From Emcibacter nanhaiensis (lineage in GTDB: Bacteria; Pseudomonadota; Alphaproteobacteria; Sphingomonadales; Emcibacteraceae), in NCBI RefSeq assembly GCF_006385175.1, contig NZ_VFIY01000006.1, positions 62,001 through 126,000 on the forward strand: 64,000 bases of DNA. Reading direction: 5' to 3'. A program made the position numbers and the translations under genes. Of the stretch, positions 60,656 through 64,000 are shown in pieces; within the stretch, counting starts at the first letter, position 1; each line of letters opens with the position of its first letter. The notes below the pieces were generated by a model. It was not told the origin of the DNA. It did not search any database and was given only the letters and a program-made list of their open reading frames with translations.

Positions 60656-63305
60656 CATCCAGTTTCTTGAACAGGTTTTTAAGGTGGAACCTCACCGTAT
60701 TCTCGGACACGTCGAGGTTGCGGGCGATGATTTTATCTGAATGGCCTTCGGCAATTTGTTCCAGCATCTGGTTTTCCCGGCGTGTCAGGATGATTTTGTC
60801 ATTGGCGGGAGCGGTTTCCTCAACGCAGGAAAGTATATATCTGGCGTGATCCCTTTCAGCGGCTTTGGCGTCTTCGCAATAGGCCGACAGCAGGGGCAGA
60901 ACAAAGGATGCTTCATCCAGCATGAACCTCAGCAGGCCCTTCTGGCGCACAAAGCTCAAAACCTTGTCCAGTTCCCGGAAGGCGGGCTGCTTCTGACCGC
61001 TTTCAAAACCGGCAATTGCGAGAAAAAGGCGGTACTTCTGTTCTGTCTGGGGGTGGCGGTCGCGACGGGCTTTCTGAATCAGTCGGCGCAGTTCCGGAAT
61101 GGCTTCGTCATAACGCTTCTCAGCGATCAGCAGGCGCACCAGGGCCTGGAGTACGCCATATTTTTCCCGTGCGGAAAATTCTTCGCCGTGGTTTCGGCGA
61201 TATTCCTCAAAGGTCAGATTGTTCTGCTGAATAAGTTTTCGTGCCTTGCTGACCAGGTCGGACCGGCACAGATATCCCGCTTTGTTGGCGACGACCAAAC
61301 GATTGAGGCGCTTCAGTCCTTCCCTTTTGATGTATTTTGATGACTCATCGGCCAGGCTGAGGCAAGCCTCCAGGCCTTTTGTCAGAAAGGCGAGGGCGGT
61401 GGATACAGTATAGCCGGAAGCATAGATTTCATACCAGGCTTCGCCGTTTTCCAACCGGTGATTGATATCCTTCAACAGCCGGGCGGCGCTGTTCAACTCG
61501 TTTCTTTCATAGTGTAATTCGGCCCGCAGAATGCTGGACACAAGGCGCATGTCCTTGTCGTCGATGAAATATTTTCTTTGGTTGTTCTGGACCTTGGTCA
61601 GGTAATCCTGTGCTTCGTCCAGTTCTCCCTCTGCCAGGGCCACGCTGGCCATGTGAATATAGATATAGACTTCTCCGAAGACGGAGTTGTATTTCTGGAA
61701 ATGGGCAACGGCTTGGGCGCCGACGGATTTTGCCGTTTCATAGTCCCCTTTCTGCAGGCTGGAAATACAGACGACGGTCTGTGCGAAGCCGATCTGGACC
61801 TTGTCGATCAGGTCTGAATTGTTGATATAGTCGCCGATCTGGTCGGTGACCTGTTCGGTCAGGGGGGTGCCGTCATAGACGGAGAGTGTGGAGGAAATTA
61901 CCACCAGGTCATAGGCCAGCTCGGTGGTGGGTGCGGTTCCGCTTTCCTCGATTTGTCGGGTGACCTGGTCAAAGATGTGGCGGCCGTCGTTCAGGTGGCC
62001 GTCTTTCAGGCAGACAAGGGCCTTGGCCAGATGCAGCCGGGGATGGTCTCGATAGACCTCTTCCGGCAGCAGGGCGACGGCTTGTCGGATACGGGACATA
62101 CCCTCCTTGTTCCACAACATGACCCCCCCGGCTTTTTCAACGGCTATGGCGCCGATTTCTGGTGTGCCGGCTTTCAGGGAATGTTTGATGGCCTGGATGA
62201 TGTCCCCGGTGTCGCTATACATCATCGCTGCCTTGCGGTGAATTTCCCTGAAATGTGCAGGGTTTGTCTCTTCAAGATGAGAGATCAGGGCCTCACGTAA
62301 TAAGGGGTGTATCCGATAACTATTTTCTGCTGGACCACTGATGTAAAGGAACTGGCCGTCAAGACTGTTCAACGTGCCCAATAGAGCCAGGACGTCGCCT
62401 TCCGGCCGCATGTCCTGCAGGATATCCCGATCAATATTTTCGAAGATACAGAAATCCAGCAAAAGGCCTTTTTGCAGGGAAGAAAGCGGTGAAAATACGG
62501 TTTCGATAATATAGTCGCGCGTGTTTTTCTCTGCCCCGCTATAGGATGTCAGGGCCTGGGACGGGTCGCTGTTTTCCGCAAGGATGTTTCTTACCAATTG
62601 AACTGCCGCGGGCCAGCCCTCCAGTTTTTCGGCAACCCGGGCGATATCCTTCCGTTCCAGGTAACCATCCAGGAATTCCTCGATTTCGAAGGGTGTGAAT
62701 TTGAGGTCGTTGCCGGAAATTTCCGTGACCTGCCCCTGAAGCTTGAGCCTGGATAATGGCAGGTCTCCACAGTGCCGGCCTGCGAGTACAAGATGCAGGT
62801 TGTCCGGCATATAAAGCAGAACAGGATCCAGTATCTGCTCTATGCATTGTTCCGGCAGGTTTTCCACGCCGTCGAGTATGAGCACAATCCGCTCGTCATA
62901 GTTTCTTATCGCGGAAAGAAGAACACCGATGGTGACGGTTGGTTTCGTGTTGTCGCTGAAGCCTTCCGGTTGAAGCCGGCTGATCTCTTCATACAAACCG
63001 GCCTCTGCCAGGGAATAGGCCAGGTAAAGGGCGAATAGGCCCGGGTCGCTATCCTGTTCGTCAAGATTCAGCCACCCTGCGGCAATTCCGTCTGCCTGAA
63101 GATCCCCGTACCAGTCCCCGAGAAGCGTTGACTTTCCATATCCGGCAGGCCCAATGACAAGGGAAAGTTTTTTATTCAATCCCTGATTCAGAATACGGCA
63201 GAGTTCCTTCCGATGCAGGACGGGTAAGGATTGCTGTGCAGCACAGGTTTTGGAGTGGAGCAGCCAGGCAGGGAAGAATGCGTTATCGGCTTGGGTTTCG
63301 GCCAT
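60600..63305 (-). CDS. MalT-like large ATP-binding LuxR regulator (LAL type)
   Basis: A 901-residue regulator. The N-terminal STAND-type ATPase has Walker A GPAGYGKSTLLGDW (about residues 53-66) and Walker B RIVLILDGVENL; a long helical TPR-like central region follows; the C-terminal LuxR helix-turn-helix is LTRRENQMLEQIAEGHSDKIIARNL ... SENTVRFHLKNLFKKL. This is the MalT/AlkS architecture of inducer-activated regulators of catabolic genes. It probably activates the adjacent HyuA/DUF917/TonB/permease genes. Its 3' end overlaps the permease gene tail-to-tail. Confidence 0.92.
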   Translation of the reverse strand: MAETQADNAFFPAWLLHSKTCAAQQSLPVLHRKELCRILNQGLNKKLSLVIGPAGYGKSTLLGDWYGDLQADGIAAGWLNLDEQDSDPGLFALYLAYSLAEAGLYEEISRLQPEGFSDNTKPTVTIGVLLSAIRNYDERIVLILDGVENLPEQCIEQILDPVLLYMPDNLHLVLAGRHCGDLPLSRLKLQGQVTEISGNDLKFTPFEIEEFLDGYLERKDIARVAEKLEGWPAAVQLVRNILAENSDPSQALTSYSGAEKNTRDYIIETVFSPLSSLQKGLLLDFCIFENIDRDILQDMRPEGDVLALLGTLNSLDGQFLYISGPAENSYRIHPLLREALISHLEETNPAHFREIHRKAAMMYSDTGDIIQAIKHSLKAGTPEIGAIAVEKAGGVMLWNKEGMSRIRQAVALLPEEVYRDHPRLHLAKALVCLKDGHLNDGRHIFDQVTRQIEESGTAPTTELAYDLVVISSTLSVYDGTPLTEQVTDQIGDYINNSDLIDKVQIGFAQTVVCISSLQKGDYETAKSVGAQAVAHFQKYNSVFGEVYIYIHMASVALAEGELDEAQDYLTKVQNNQRKYFIDDKDMRLVSSILRAELHYERNELNSAARLLKDINHRLENGEAWYEIYASGYTVSTALAFLTKGLEACLSLADESSKYIKREGLKRLNRLVVANKAGYLCRSDLVSKARKLIQQNNLTFEEYRRNHGEEFSAREKYGVLQALVRLLIAEKRYDEAIPELRRLIQKARRDRHPQTEQKYRLFLAIAGFESGQKQPAFRELDKVLSFVRQKGLLRFMLDEASFVLPLLSAYCEDAKAAERDHARYILSCVEETAPANDKIILTRRENQMLEQIAEGHSDKIIARNLDVSENTVRFHLKNLFKKLDVKNRRLAVVEAKRQLLLK

Positions 63306-63360
63306 TTGTGAATATGTTTTCTGTTACGGATACATGTAATGGAGCAGTATAGCAACAGAG

Positions 63361-63415
63361 CCCGTGGAAGGCGATACCCAAAGGCAGGCGGGATGTACTA
63401 CATCTGATCCACGGG
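63361..63415. other. inverted repeat between the LuxR and LysR genes
   Basis: CCCGTGGA (63361-63368) and TCCACGGG (63408-63415) are perfect 8-bp arms around 39 nt that contain ATGTACTACAT (63393-63403). It may be an operator or a transcript end; no T-run follows on either strand. Confidence 0.35.
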
Positions 63416-63420
63416 AAAGA

Positions 63421-64000
63421 CTATTTACGAATCGATTCCTGTAGGAGTCTCATCAATTCTTCCTCCATCGACGCATTTCTGCTTTTCGGCTTGAAAAGAG
63501 CGTACCAGGCGACCGGTTTTGGGTCACTCAGAATAGGGAGCAGGCGCAGCCCCAGTCGCCTTGCCTGGTTGCCAATAGCCAGTTCAGGTAAAATTGTCAC
63601 GGCTTCGCCTGTCAAAAGGATTTCGGTCAAGGCCTGCGTTCTGCCCGCGCTGATCACGCGTTTGGGCAACAGGTTTAATGGTCTGAAAATGGTCTCATAT
63701 TCCCTGCCTTTTTCAGGATAAGTATGATGGGTGACATAGGTATAGTTTATGATGTCCCTGGGATCGGCTACATTATTGTGAGTCAGGGGGTGGCCCGAAG
63801 CCATCACTGCGACAAGTCTGTCATCGGTCAGCTTGAGGCATTTGATGTCCGGCCGTTCAACGGGGGTCGCCGTCAGGACCATATCAGCGCTGTTGGTTGC
63901 GAGCAATGCGGCCGGATCTTCCGACGTCTCAGCCACGATTTCAGCCGTGCAGTTTGGGTGCCGTGCTTCCAGGGATTTCAGAAAACCTGGAAACCAACCA
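63421..64000 (-). CDS. LysR-family regulator, effector-binding domain only (5' end outside window)
   Basis: The last ~193 codons of a LysR-type regulator; the frame is open to the right edge. SLEARHPNCTAEIVAETSED, LATNSADMVLTATP, LVAVMASGHPLTHNNVADP and ILLTGEAVTILPELAIG follow the periplasmic-binding-protein-like LysR effector domain. The helix-turn-helix lies outside the window. An internal GTG at 63936 could be mistaken for a start, but the homology continues upstream of it. Target unknown. Confidence 0.85.
   Translation of the reverse strand, partial: GWFPGFLKSLEARHPNCTAEIVAETSEDPAALLATNSADMVLTATPVERPDIKCLKLTDDRLVAVMASGHPLTHNNVADPRDIINYTYVTHHTYPEKGREYETIFRPLNLLPKRVISAGRTQALTEILLTGEAVTILPELAIGNQARRLGLRLLPILSDPKPVAWYALFKPKSRNASMEEELMRLLQESIRK

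Noticed and set aside
63393-63403. ATGTACTACAT as another copy of the MerR-type palindrome
   Set aside because: It lacks the TAGTAAT core and the promoter context of the 28547 and 33105 sites; it more likely belongs to the local inverted repeat or a LysR site.
1-64000. CRISPR arrays, tRNA or rRNA genes, insertion sequences, phage genes
   Set aside because: Reading both strands I found no regularly spaced repeats, no tRNA-like cloverleaf with a T-loop sequence next to a CCA end, no transposase or integrase motifs and no phage structural genes.

Overview
The window reads as chromosomal DNA of a Gram-negative, mid-GC, probably marine alphaproteobacterium. The evidence is six TonB-dependent receptors (one cut by the left edge), Zur-like operators, adenosylcobalamin nucleotide-loop genes, and many TetR/MerR/LuxR/LysR-governed catabolic clusters. 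The taxonomic placement is an inference from gene style, not from a marker gene. I see no rRNA, tRNA, CRISPR, phage or insertion sequence.

Layout. (1) 1-7159: corrinoid uptake and late cobalamin assembly. The + operon is btuB-like, btuF-like, cbiB, cobD, cobO. The facing - operon is cobU, cobT, cobS, cobC. No corrin-ring genes are visible, so this set fits cobinamide salvage or the end of a pathway encoded elsewhere. (2) 7570-14268: a TonB receptor, an exported and membrane-anchored CobN-type chelatase, an ExbB/TolQ-like protein and a DUF2149/ExbD-like protein, preceded by two tandem Zur-like boxes. I read this as a zinc-responsive metal or metal-chelate acquisition system with its own proton-driven motor. 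(3) 14478-18819 (-): ferredoxin, Tat-exported SnoaL-like protein, di-iron sterol-desaturase-family hydroxylase, TonB receptor. (4) 19012-28331: two divergent operons. One holds a permease, GATase, LuxR regulator and PhyH dioxygenase; the other an SDR, glutamine-synthetase-like ligase, aldehyde dehydrogenase, N-formylglutamate-amidohydrolase-like protein and XRE-cupin regulator. Together they resemble a Puu-type gamma-glutamylated amine pathway.

(5) 28531-32958: PhyH dioxygenase, GST, small membrane protein, GMC oxidoreductase, MerR regulator. (6) 33090-38318: TonB receptor behind a long leader, then a DMSO-reductase-family molybdoenzyme. (7) 38321-54087: the most striking block. SDR and alpha/beta hydrolase genes (-) diverge from a TetR gene, followed by five genes that look like an acetophenone-carboxylase-type enzyme (two HyuA-like, one HyuB-like, a zinc-ribbon gamma-like subunit, one unusual TIM-barrel-like protein), an acyl-CoA ligase, a DUF35 protein, a thiolase and a TonB receptor. 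The logic is: alcohol to ketone (SDR), ketone to beta-keto acid (carboxylase), beta-ketoacyl-CoA (ligase), thiolysis to acyl-CoA plus acetyl-CoA. A shared palindrome TAGAACGATCGATCTA occurs upstream of the TetR gene, with variants at related promoters and one inside the thiolase gene.

(8) 54458-64000: HyuA-like protein, DUF917 protein, TonB receptor and NCS1 permease (hydantoin or cyclic-amide style), followed by a MalT-like LuxR regulator and a LysR regulator cut by the right edge.
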